Notes: generated from the letters alone by a model not told the origin. A stretch of DNA of 14,511 bases from JBAJNL01 sp036881885 (GCA_036881885.1 JBAJNL010000035.1:1-14511), one strand, 5' to 3'; counted from the first letter of the stretch, positions 1-6,986 are shown. A program made the numbers and translations.

Positions 1-98
1 CTGCAACATATTGGTTTCAATCGTTTGTTTTGCCGATGCACAGCCAGAACACACCCTAAAACCAAAACCAATAAAATTAATTGTATTTTTTTGATAAT
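1..98 (-). other. Possible 5' end of a leftward gene with a hydrophobic N-terminus (partial, doubtful)
   Basis: Read leftward, a frame stays open from just after a TAG at 117-119 to the window edge. It encodes a lysine-rich start, a hydrophobic stretch (LILLVLVLGC) and then basic residues (HRQNKRLK). This looks like a signal peptide, a membrane anchor or, with VLGC as a loose lipobox, a lipoprotein start. No ATG or GTG lies before the hydrophobic part; only TTG at 69-71 or the rare starts ATT/ATC (96-98, 93-95) are available, and I see no ribosome-binding site. A rightward frame is also open from position 2 to a TGA at 92-94 and could be the tail of an upstream gene. The sequence alone does not decide between them. 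Confidence 0.2.
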
Positions 99-109
99 TT
101 TTTTTACAA

Positions 110-143
110 AATAGACCTATAAGATTAAAAAAGGAGGTCTATT
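110..143 (+). promoter_or_regulatory. 9-bp inverted repeat overlapping the ribosome-binding site of the 635-aa gene
   Basis: AATAGACCT (110-118) is perfectly complementary to AGGTCTATT (135-143), with 16 bases between. The right arm contains the 3' half of a strong Shine-Dalgarno (AAGGAGGT, 131-138) and ends directly before the ATG at 144. If transcription starts upstream of 110, the mRNA could fold and hide the ribosome-binding site. A -10-like TATAAG lies at 118-123. If that hexamer is used, only the right arm is transcribed, and the repeat would act instead as a DNA operator over the promoter. No convincing -35 was found for TATAAG. The repeat is seen directly; its function is inference. 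Confidence 0.5.
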
Positions 144-2051
144 ATGAACAACCGTTGGCTATCTATTGCCCTGATATGCTGTGCTTGCAAAAACATAACA
201 CAAAAGCTACCCGCGCCACTTGACGATTCGCCAAACGTCTTTTTCCAGCGCCAAGAACCACAATACTATCTACAAGAAATCCGCTTCCCTGCTGACCTTA
301 AGACAGCACAAAGACAGTATCTAACAAAAATCCGCGAGAGTAACCCCAGCTCTGCGGTGCACCTTTGGATGCGCTCGGAAAAAGCAATCGAAAAATTTGA
401 AACAGCACTTGAAAAGTCTGGCTTTACAGCAAACCAACAAAGCTATCTTAGGCAGCTCACAGATCTATCGCGTGCCCCAGAAGGGCAGCAAAAATACCTT
501 CGGCAAATTACAAAAAACGATCTACCAAGCCCTTTACCAAGCCCTTTGGTCTCCATACAGAACTATTGTCGTAAGAGTACAGCAATGAAAAAAATGCAAG
601 AAGCGCTGACACACAAAGGTTTTACCTCGGCCCATAGAATTACAGAAAGAGCGCAGGATCTTTTTGAGCAAATAATGCGCTCTGTCACCGCTGACTACAT
701 GTATACTTTGCTTCTGCGCGCTTCTATTTTAGACCTTTTAACGTTTTTCATCGACCAACAAAAGATCTGTTTTACACAGAGTGCGCGATGCCAGCTAGAT
801 TTTAAAGATTGTGCTTGGGGAAAGGCGCTGCCTCAAGACACTGACTTCCGCGTCGTCTTGCCGCCCAAAGAAGAACTCACCCAAACAGTTTCTCCAGAAA
901 CAAGCATGCTACTGCAAGAAACTTTCAAAATGTGTGACCCTGGTATGATCTTTACGGGATCGACTCCTGTAGAAGAAGGGACCACGGATACACCCTTGCT
1001 GGGCACAACAGCGCATGAAACGCAAGAGCGTTGCACGTCTTCAAACGTCGTACCCTTTGAGTACCTTGATCAACAGTACTCTTTGAAAAGAAAGGTCAAC
1101 GGTGAAGATTTAGACACCACAATCTGGCAACGTCTTGTAGAAGAAATCAAAGACAATCTAGCGCCATACACCTTAACAGGTGACCTAGAAACACTGGATA
1201 CATACTTACACCAGATGGATGATCGACAAAAGGCACTTGTCACAGACAGTTTTTCAAAGATTCAAGATTTTAACGAAAATGACGCCTCTTGCCCTGATAT
1301 CACCAAAGCCATTATGCATAAAATCCTTAAAGAGGCGGTACTATGCAAAATTTTATTTGATCACTACAAAGCAAAAGACGAAGAAAAGAACAACACATTC
1401 AACGAACGATTGGTTGAAATAGCTCCCTACAAAACCTTTATCAATCTGAAATGCTATGTCTCAGTTGTGAATCCAGATACTGCACCCATAAGATCCTGCT
1501 GCGCCTTCTTTGACCACTCTCCACAGCACAGCGCAAATGGCGCCTCACAAACACCACTTGAGAGGCCACTTTCTCTTATGAGAAAGGCACATTATCAGAT
1601 GTCTACACAACCGGCAGCCCTGTTACGATTATACGGAGACTATCTTGATCAGGAATACAAAACGAAAAGCAACGTGACCTCTGAGGATGCGGCAACACCA
1701 GATATAAAGAACGCAGTGTTGCTTCCCCTGACGCCACAAGAGGAAACATTAGCCTATGTTTACCAAAATCTTTTAGAGCTCATCGTGCCCGAAAGCACCC
1801 AGGGACCACTGTTTGCTAAAGGAACCCCCATGCAAAATATTGCTTATGCCAGAAACCCAAAAACACAAGACCGCATTATAGGCATTGCTGACGACCTTTT
1901 ATTGAAGCTCCATAACCACAAAAAACAAGGTGGCTGTTACACCAAAGGACTATCCACAAAGCACACCGCCTGTATTGAAAGAACAGAAAAGCACCCTTGT
2001 ATACACGACAGCATCCTTTCACAGCCACAATCCGGTCCAAAGAGTATTTAA
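144..2051 (+). CDS. Unrecognised 635-residue protein with a possible export signal
   Basis: I do not recognise this protein. The start is firm: ATG lies 5 bases after AAGGAGGT. The first 16 residues (MNNRWLSIALICCACK) have a short basic-then-hydrophobic shape like a brief signal peptide. The Cys cluster suggests a lipoprotein, but no triplet before a Cys matches the lipobox well. Residues 38-125 carry four related YL-x2-I/L motifs, at about 42, 59, 101 and 118. A longer similarity links about 80-97 (AIEKFETALEKSGFTA) with 146-162 (TAMKKMQEALTHKGFTS), suggesting a degenerate helical repeat. A proline-rich link follows at about 126-135. The rest is polar, mostly helical in appearance, with scattered cysteines and no visible catalytic motif or later membrane segment. 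It appears to stand alone, converging on cdsA. A secreted or periplasmic role is inference. Confidence 0.85.
   Translation: MNNRWLSIALICCACKNITQKLPAPLDDSPNVFFQRQEPQYYLQEIRFPADLKTAQRQYLTKIRESNPSSAVHLWMRSEKAIEKFETALEKSGFTANQQSYLRQLTDLSRAPEGQQKYLRQITKNDLPSPLPSPLVSIQNYCRKSTAMKKMQEALTHKGFTSAHRITERAQDLFEQIMRSVTADYMYTLLLRASILDLLTFFIDQQKICFTQSARCQLDFKDCAWGKALPQDTDFRVVLPPKEELTQTVSPETSMLLQETFKMCDPGMIFTGSTPVEEGTTDTPLLGTTAHETQERCTSSNVVPFEYLDQQYSLKRKVNGEDLDTTIWQRLVEEIKDNLAPYTLTGDLETLDTYLHQMDDRQKALVTDSFSKIQDFNENDASCPDITKAIMHKILKEAVLCKILFDHYKAKDEEKNNTFNERLVEIAPYKTFINLKCYVSVVNPDTAPIRSCCAFFDHSPQHSANGASQTPLERPLSLMRKAHYQMSTQPAALLRLYGDYLDQEYKTKSNVTSEDAATPDIKNAVLLPLTPQEETLAYVYQNLLELIVPESTQGPLFAKGTPMQNIAYARNPKTQDRIIGIADDLLLKLHNHKKQGGCYTKGLSTKHTACIERTEKHPCIHDSILSQPQSGPKSI
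523..546 (+). repeat. 12-bp exact tandem duplication
   Basis: TACCAAGCCCTT occurs twice in a row, 523-534 and 535-546, inside the 635-residue gene. It encodes the repeated block LPSPLPSPL at about residues 126-134. The length is a multiple of three, so the frame is kept. It looks like a small slippage duplication in a flexible linker. Confidence 0.8.
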
Positions 2052-2073
2052 TTTCTGACTTTCACAAAGCATC

Positions 2074-2098
2074 AAGGCACGCTGGCACAACGTGCCTT
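2074..2098. terminator. Hairpin between convergent genes, possible bidirectional terminator
   Basis: AAGGCACG (2074-2081) pairs with CGTGCCTT (2091-2098) around a 9-base loop. It lies 22 bases after the stop of the rightward 635-aa gene and 5 bases after the stop of leftward cdsA, where a shared terminator would be expected. The stem is perfect, but the T-rich tracts on both sides are short and interrupted, so strength is uncertain. Confidence 0.5.
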
Positions 2099-2103
2099 TG
2101 GTG

Positions 2104-2808
2104 TTATGACTGGGAAAAATCTCTTAGAAAAGCAAGAAATGTTTGGGGACACAACATACCCAGAATAAAAAGCCACAATAAAACAGCAATCACGCCATCC
2201 AATCTATCCCATAAGCCACCATGCCCTGGAATCAGATTACTTGAGTCCTTTGTGTTGATACGGCGTTTAACCCACGATTCGACAAGGTCACCCAACACGA
2301 CCACCACAGGCACAGAAAATGCAATAAAAAGACCGATGGTGCTTAAAACCTGATAAAACCACAGGTATCCCACCCCCCACAGCGTTCCAAAAAACACACC
2401 AAAAAAAACTCCACTCCATGTTTTTTTAGGACTAATTTTAGGAGCTAGTCGTGGACCTTGAAGCCAACGTCCCATCACATAAGCCATGCTATCTGTCATC
2501 CACACAGCTGGTAAAAAGAAAAAAAGAAACACCACAACAGAGGACGCCCGAAACACATACCCCAGCTGCAAAAGAAACAAAAAGGTGTAAACAAGCACCA
2601 AAAGACCCACGGCACAAAGCGTTAAACGTGTTTGGGGGGGCGTTGGTTTCGCAACCCACCATAACTCGAGCAAAAGCCCTAACCACAAAACAGAAACAAG
2701 GCCTAAAAGCCACACATTCCCCTGAAACAAGATGGGCAGACCAACAACAAACATAATCACAGAAGAACAAAGACGGCTAAGAAAATCGCTTTTACGCTTA
2801 AAGCACAT
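2104..2808 (-). CDS. cdsA: Phosphatidate cytidylyltransferase (CDP-diacylglycerol synthase)
   Basis: CdsA is an inner-membrane enzyme that converts phosphatidate and CTP to CDP-diacylglycerol, the branch point to phosphatidylethanolamine, phosphatidylglycerol and cardiolipin. The family signature is complete at residues 178-202: S-x2-KR, then KD, then PGHGG-x2-DR. A second conserved patch, SPKKTWSG, is at 126-133; the usual E before the final G is S here. The protein is mostly hydrophobic with several membrane spans. At 234 residues it is shorter than the 285 of E. coli CdsA, with the shortfall in the N-terminal half. GAGGA lies 9 bases before the ATG and supports this start. It follows uppS by 106 bases on the same strand, the usual uppS-cdsA pairing. 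The partners that often come next (dxr, rseP, bamA) are absent; an unrelated convergent gene follows. Confidence 0.93.
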   Translation of the reverse strand: MCFKRKSDFLSRLCSSVIMFVVGLPILFQGNVWLLGLVSVLWLGLLLELWWVAKPTPPQTRLTLCAVGLLVLVYTFLFLLQLGYVFRASSVVVFLFFFLPAVWMTDSMAYVMGRWLQGPRLAPKISPKKTWSGVFFGVFFGTLWGVGYLWFYQVLSTIGLFIAFSVPVVVVLGDLVESWVKRRINTKDSSNLIPGHGGLWDRLDGVIAVLLWLFILGMLCPQTFLAFLRDFSQS

Positions 2809-2837
2809 TCTTTGTCATCCTCTTCACACAAAACGAA

Positions 2838-2850
2838 TGCCCTGTGGGCA
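2838..2850 (-). terminator. Small GC-rich hairpin between uppS and cdsA
   Basis: TGCCC and GGGCA form a 5-bp stem with a 3-base loop. On the leftward strand it is followed by TTCGTTTT. It could be a weak intra-operon terminator or processing site that lowers cdsA expression relative to uppS. It is short and may be chance. Confidence 0.25.
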
Positions 2851-2914
2851 GGTTATGTTGCTCACATAATCTCAATAGCTGATACTATAACGCGCGCAAA
2901 CGCAATGATTAAGC

Positions 2915-3640
2915 TTAGGAAACTTTTCCAAAACGTCTCTCCCGTTGATAGTAGGTGTCAATAGCTTGATCTAGGTCAGCAGCCGTAAAATCGGGCCAAT
3001 ACTTGGAAGAAAAGATAAACTCGGTGTACGCCAATTGCCACAACAGGTAGTTGCTAAGACGTTGCTCACCGCTGGTGCGAATTAAAAGGTCAGGATCAGG
3101 GACATCGCTTGTATATAAATGCTTTGCCAGCATCGCCTCTGTAATCGCATCGGCCGCAAGCAAACCTTTTTCAACATCCTTGGCTAACAAGTGGACAGCC
3201 CTTAAGATTTCAGCACGGCTGCCATAATTAAACGCCACTTGTAAAGTAAGGCGCTCAAAAGATTGTGATAAGTTTTCCATACGCACAATGCGCTCTCTTA
3301 ATTTAGGGGGCAATTTGCGTCGCTCGCCAATCACCTTAAAACGCACCTTCTTTTCTAAAAGTGTTTTTTCTTCTTCATCAAGATAATGTTCAAAAAGGTT
3401 AAACAAACCACGCACTTCTGCTGCAGGACGGTTCCAGTTTTCTGAAGAAAACGCATAGACTGTGAGATAAGAGATGTGATGCGTAACACACGCCTCCATA
3501 ATCTCTTTAAATACCTCGGCACCTTTTTGATGCCCTTTGACACGCGGAAGACCGTGGGCTTGCGCCCAACGCCCATTACCATCCATAATAAGCGCAAGAT
3601 GATTTAAGGACTTAGGTGTAGAAGGCTTGCTCAAAATCAC
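2915..3640 (-). CDS. uppS: Isoprenyl transferase (undecaprenyl diphosphate synthase)
   Basis: UppS is a cytosolic cis-prenyltransferase that adds IPP units to farnesyl diphosphate to make undecaprenyl diphosphate, the lipid carrier for peptidoglycan and surface polysaccharides. Family motifs are all present: IMDGNGRWA with the metal-binding Asp at 20, FSSENW at 64-69, and the diphosphate-binding RTSGEQRLSN at 188-197, followed by YTEF with the conserved Glu at 207 and WPDF at 215-218. At 241 residues the length is normal. The start is the least certain part. The longest reading begins at GTG (3638-3640) with only a weak, very close GAG upstream; a TTG two codons later (3632-3634) is an alternative. 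cdsA follows on the same strand, and a strong promoter sits 41 bases upstream. Confidence 0.95.
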   Translation of the reverse strand: MILSKPSTPKSLNHLALIMDGNGRWAQAHGLPRVKGHQKGAEVFKEIMEACVTHHISYLTVYAFSSENWNRPAAEVRGLFNLFEHYLDEEEKTLLEKKVRFKVIGERRKLPPKLRERIVRMENLSQSFERLTLQVAFNYGSRAEILRAVHLLAKDVEKGLLAADAITEAMLAKHLYTSDVPDPDLLIRTSGEQRLSNYLLWQLAYTEFIFSSKYWPDFTAADLDQAIDTYYQRERRFGKVS

Positions 3641-3681
3641 TTCTCAAATCGACTAAAGATGTCTTAATAAAGACAAGGATC

Positions 3682-3710
3682 ATTATAAATTGCTTGATAT
3701 TTTTTGTCTA
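3682..3710 (-). promoter_or_regulatory. Sigma-70-type promoter for uppS-cdsA
   Basis: Read leftward, TAGACA (3705-3710) and a perfect TATAAT (3682-3687) are separated by exactly 17 bases. The predicted start lies near 3675, leaving a leader of about 35 bases before the uppS start. Inside that leader GTCTT and AAGAC form a small 5-bp hairpin (3661-3674). The site lies in the spacer between divergent uppS and lpd. Confidence 0.7.
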
Positions 3711-3784
3711 TGTCATGTGTACAGAAAAAGATCAGCACCGTGCAGTAAAAAATGACGCGCACTCAAACGAATAAAGGATAGGCT

Positions 3785-5167
3785 ATGAAAGATGTGATCG
3801 TAATAGGTGGTGGCCCAGGGGGTTACGTTGCAGCTATTAGAGCGGCACAACTGGGACTCAACGTCTCTCTTGTGGAAAAAGAGCATCTGGGCGGTGTGTG
3901 CTTAAACTGGGGGTGTATCCCCACCAAAGCACTTTTAACCTGCGCTGAAACATACAGTCTGTTACATCATCTAGACGATTTTGGCCTTGCCGCAAAAGAC
4001 ATTTCTTTTGACATGGGCGCGATGGTTGATCAGTCAAGACGCATTTCTGAAACCCTGGCCAATGGTGTGCAACACCTTTTGAAAAAAAACAAAGTGAAAA
4101 TCATCAAAGGGCACGGCACGCTACGCCCGCCCCAAAACAACAAGCACACTGTGCAGGTTGAAGGCGACACCACCCAAACGCTTTCAGCGGATGCCGTTAT
4201 CCTTGCCACAGGCGCCTCACCCCTGGTGTTGCCTGGTGTGCAAACAGATCACAAGCAAGTGTGGACATCAAAAGAGTCTATGCTGCAGCGCATCCCACCC
4301 AAATCGCTGCTTGTCATTGGATCAGGCGCCATTGGCCTTGAGTTCGCCAGCTTTTATGCCAGTTTCGGCACCAAGGTTACCATCGTTGAGCTGCAAGACC
4401 GACTGCTGCCAGCCGCCGATCCCTTTCTTTCGGATGAGCTGCTAAAGGCCTTCCAAAAACGTGGCATCAACTGCTATTTGAAACACCGCGTCCTGTCGTC
4501 AAAAGTTGAAAAGGGACAGTGCATCCTCACGATGGATGACGGCAAAACCCTGCAAAGCGAAGCGCTTCTTTTGGCCGTTGGTGTGAAAGCCAACATCGAG
4601 AACATAGGCCTTGAAACCCTTGGCATTGAAACGCAACGTGGCCGCATTAAAGTCAATCAGATGTGTGAGACCTCGCAAAAAAACATTTACGCCATTGGTG
4701 ATGTGATTGATGAGCCCTGGCTGGCACACAAAGCAAGCCACGAAGGCATCATGGTTGCCGAACACCTTGCAGGACAAAAGGCGCACGGTATCGCCAAAGA
4801 AAACATCCCAACCTGCGTTTATAGCTCGCCACAAATTGCCAGCATCGGCCTTACCGAACCACAGGCCAAAGCGAAAGGCTTTTCTTTAAAGGTCGGAACG
4901 TTTCCCTTGATGGCCAACGGCAAAGCGTTGTCTATGCATGCCAGACAAGGCGGGATTAAAACCATTCTTGATGCCAAAACAGGCGCGCTTTTGGGCGCGC
5001 ACCTGATTGGCCCTGGTGTGACCGAGCTTGTGGCCACACTGAGCCTTGCCAAAATAGCCGAGCTCACGGATGAAGATCTGGCACAAACCATTTTTCCACA
5101 CCCCACCCTTTCAGAGGCCGTTCACGAATCCGTGCTGGCCGCTATGGGACGGGGAATCCATTTCTAG
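3785..5167 (+). CDS. lpd: Dihydrolipoyl dehydrogenase (E3 subunit)
   Basis: This FAD enzyme reoxidises the dihydrolipoyl groups of pyruvate and 2-oxoglutarate dehydrogenases (and glycine cleavage where present), passing electrons to NAD+. The order of motifs matches the family: FAD-binding GGGPGGY at 8-14, the redox disulfide GGVCLNWGC with Cys 39 and Cys 44, the NAD-binding GSGAIG near 179-184 with its acidic strand end VE, the second FAD contact AIGD at 303-306, and the C-terminal interface HPTLSE with catalytic His 439 and Glu 444. At 460 residues the length is normal. AAAGGA lies just upstream of the ATG. No E1 or E2 gene is nearby, so which complex it serves cannot be told. The HAD hydrolase begins 16 bases downstream and is probably co-transcribed. 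Confidence 0.96.
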   Translation: MKDVIVIGGGPGGYVAAIRAAQLGLNVSLVEKEHLGGVCLNWGCIPTKALLTCAETYSLLHHLDDFGLAAKDISFDMGAMVDQSRRISETLANGVQHLLKKNKVKIIKGHGTLRPPQNNKHTVQVEGDTTQTLSADAVILATGASPLVLPGVQTDHKQVWTSKESMLQRIPPKSLLVIGSGAIGLEFASFYASFGTKVTIVELQDRLLPAADPFLSDELLKAFQKRGINCYLKHRVLSSKVEKGQCILTMDDGKTLQSEALLLAVGVKANIENIGLETLGIETQRGRIKVNQMCETSQKNIYAIGDVIDEPWLAHKASHEGIMVAEHLAGQKAHGIAKENIPTCVYSSPQIASIGLTEPQAKAKGFSLKVGTFPLMANGKALSMHARQGGIKTILDAKTGALLGAHLIGPGVTELVATLSLAKIAELTDEDLAQTIFPHPTLSEAVHESVLAAMGRGIHF

Positions 5168-5183
5168 GGAGGGGTCAAGCGCC

Positions 5184-6038
5184 ATGTCAAACACACCACA
5201 GCTGCTGTCTTCGTTGTCAGCCATTCAAACGCGCTTTACACACGTTTTGCTTGATATTTATGGCGTGCTGCACGCAGGCGGCCCTGCCTTTCCACACGCC
5301 ATTCAATGCCTTGAGGCGCTGAAAGCTGCAGGCAAAAAGGTTTACCTTTTTTCAAATGCGCCACGCCTTGCACACAAAATACAAGAAACACTGGCATTGC
5401 AAGGCATTCAGCCTTCTTTGTATGAGGCGATCTTTTCGTCAGGGCAAGAGGTCAGACATTGTTTTGAAACACAGAAAGCGCCCTATAAGGCGCTGGGTCA
5501 GCATTACTTTCATATTGGTGTTCCCGCTCATGCCGTGCTTGCAGGTTTACCATTTAAAGCGGTCACCGCGTTAGATCAAGCAGACTTTGTGCTGCTAACC
5601 GGCCCCAATGACCCCAACGACCAGGCCGAAGATTATGAAAGCCTGCTGCAAGAGATAAAAGCCAAAAACCTGACGGCGGTTTGCGCCAACTCGGACCCTT
5701 ATGTCATCATTCAGGGCCAAACACTGATCTGTGGTGGCTCGCTTGCTGCCATGTATGCACAAATGGGCGGCACGGTCTTGTGGCATGGCAAACCACACTT
5801 GCCTTTTTACACGTGGGCACTGGCACAAATCGACGCGCCCAAAGAGCATATTTTAGCTATCGGCGATTCCATGTGGACAGACATCAAAGGCGCCGCCGCA
5901 GCTGGCCTTCAAAGCGCATTGATTACCACAACGGGTGTTCACCAAGAGCTTTTTAACGATGATGCCGGCAAAGCACTTCAAACATTGCTTAAAACGTTTA
6001 AAGACGCCCCCACCTATGTGTTACCACGCTTTGAATAA
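5184..6038 (+). CDS. HAD-superfamily class IIA hydrolase of the alphaproteobacterial TIGR01459-like type
   Basis: This start gives 284 residues. A longer frame runs back to 5070 but overlaps lpd, whereas the ATG at 5184 has an AGGGAGGGG stretch just upstream. HAD motifs appear in order: motif I LLDIYGVLH with nucleophile Asp 24, motif II FSN with Ser 57, motif III HGKPH with Lys 203, and motif IV GDSMWTD at 227-233. The insert between motifs II and III fits a class IIA (NagD-like) cap. The residue two after the nucleophile, usually the general acid/base Asp, is Tyr 26. As I recall, members of this subgroup often have Trp there, so this appears to be a family trait rather than damage. The substrate is unknown. 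It probably shares a transcript with lpd, 16 bases upstream, but nothing in either protein explains the pairing. Confidence 0.88.
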   Translation: MSNTPQLLSSLSAIQTRFTHVLLDIYGVLHAGGPAFPHAIQCLEALKAAGKKVYLFSNAPRLAHKIQETLALQGIQPSLYEAIFSSGQEVRHCFETQKAPYKALGQHYFHIGVPAHAVLAGLPFKAVTALDQADFVLLTGPNDPNDQAEDYESLLQEIKAKNLTAVCANSDPYVIIQGQTLICGGSLAAMYAQMGGTVLWHGKPHLPFYTWALAQIDAPKEHILAIGDSMWTDIKGAAAAGLQSALITTTGVHQELFNDDAGKALQTLLKTFKDAPTYVLPRFE

Positions 6039-6040
6039 CC

Positions 6041-6856
6041 CTAGAACCGAACGCGCTCACCAAAAAATGCTTTCAAATCTTTTTTACCAAGGTACGCTCC
6101 TTCACTTTTTTCTAAAAACGAAGAATTCTGCGTTAAATCTAGCACTGTTAAATCGTTGCACTCTTTAATACTGCGTGGCAACAAACGTAAAGAGCTCCCG
6201 CGCAAATATAACTTTTGCAAAGAAGCCAAGTTGCCTATGTCATCAGGTAAATCTTCTAGTGAGTTGTCATTTAAATAAAGCTCTTTCAACCTAACACATT
6301 TTTCAACACCATGAATGTCTTTCAAAGCATTGCCCGTCATCCCAAGTACTTCCAAGTTAACAAGGTTGCCAATACTTTGAGGCAGCTTTGTAATCTTATT
6401 CCCGGCTAGATTTAAAAGCGTTAACTGCGTCAGCTGACCAATCTCAGAAGGAATCTCGCGAATCTGATTACCTGTAAGCTCCAGTTTCTTAATGTGAGAC
6501 ATTTTGGAGAAAATCCAGCTGGGTATCGTCGGCAAGGGCCGATTGTGAATGATAATAACATCATAATCTGTTGCAGGTCGCCCGCCTAATGCCGTTTTCA
6601 CCGAATCCCAATTGATGGGATCAACAGCGGCATTATTCGACAGATTAAGCTCCAGATCTTCAGCGCGAACCCCTTGTGCAAGCAAGCAAAGCACACCGAT
6701 GGCAATCACGCAGCACTTCCAAAACATAGCCGCCAACAACATGGGATGCAAAAAAGACAGTGACTGCTTTGTCTCATTTCTTTCACCACTGTACAAACGC
6801 CCCTTTAACCAAGACACCTTTTGCACACTTTTATCTGCCAGTTTTTTGTTCTGCAT
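6041..6856 (-). CDS. Exported leucine-rich-repeat protein
   Basis: A hydrophobic segment at about residues 44-62 (FWKCCVIAIGVLCLLAQ) ends in VRA before ED, a good Sec cleavage site after Ala 65. About six 22- to 23-residue leucine-rich repeats follow from about 112 to 250, with the pattern LxxLxLxxNxLxxLPxxIGxL. The third has a degenerate second half (IHGVEKC). The C-terminus, LGKKDLKAFFGERV, resembles the closing cap of LRR proteins found in amoeba symbionts. The start is unclear. The ATG at 6854-6856 gives 271 residues and an unusually long, basic 43-residue lead. The ATG at 6725-6727 would give a normal signal peptide; neither has a convincing ribosome-binding site. If the long form is made, it could be membrane-anchored. 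LRR domains bind proteins, so a host-contact or effector role is possible but inferred. Its stop lies 2 bases from that of the HAD gene. Confidence 0.85.
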   Translation of the reverse strand: MQNKKLADKSVQKVSWLKGRLYSGERNETKQSLSFLHPMLLAAMFWKCCVIAIGVLCLLAQGVRAEDLELNLSNNAAVDPINWDSVKTALGGRPATDYDVIIIHNRPLPTIPSWIFSKMSHIKKLELTGNQIREIPSEIGQLTQLTLLNLAGNKITKLPQSIGNLVNLEVLGMTGNALKDIHGVEKCVRLKELYLNDNSLEDLPDDIGNLASLQKLYLRGSSLRLLPRSIKECNDLTVLDLTQNSSFLEKSEGAYLGKKDLKAFFGERVRF

Positions 6857-6887
6857 ACCCCACCCTAACTCAAAGGCTTTTGGTTTA

Positions 6888-6910
6888 TTTTTATCTATAA
6901 AAGATAAAAA
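6888..6910. promoter_or_regulatory. AT-rich 9-bp perfect palindrome between the LRR gene and fni
   Basis: TTTTTATCT (6888-6896) and AGATAAAAA (6902-6910) form a perfect inverted repeat around the 5-base loop ATAAA. It lies 32 bases upstream of the long LRR start, in the spacer between divergent LRR and fni. It could be an operator, or the stem of an AT-rich leader hairpin. No clear -10/-35 pair was found on either strand around it. Confidence 0.45.
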
Positions 6911-6965
6911 AGAGTGAAGAAAGGATGACGTGCAAACAAAAACGCCCTTGGCGCACAGGGAACTT

Positions 6966-6986
6966 ACACTTTATGCTGAAAAGTGT
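6966..6986 (+). other. Small hairpin upstream of fni
   Basis: ACACTTT (6966-6972) pairs with AAAGTGT (6980-6986) around a 7-base loop, ending 17 bases before the chosen fni start. It could shape the fni leader. It is weak and may be chance. Confidence 0.25.

Noticed and set aside
1997..2353. 118-codon rightward frame across the orphan-cdsA junction
   Set aside because: It overlaps the end of one gene and the 3' part of cdsA, with no start signal or recognisable content.
2451..2756. Open frames on both strands within cdsA
   Set aside because: They overlap the convincing cdsA frame, lack ribosome-binding sites and show composition expected of shadow frames.
5070..5183. N-terminal extension of the HAD hydrolase frame back to 5070
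   Set aside because: It overlaps the lpd C-terminus, which carries the conserved HPTLSE motif in its own frame. The ATG at 5184 has a good ribosome-binding site and fits the family length.
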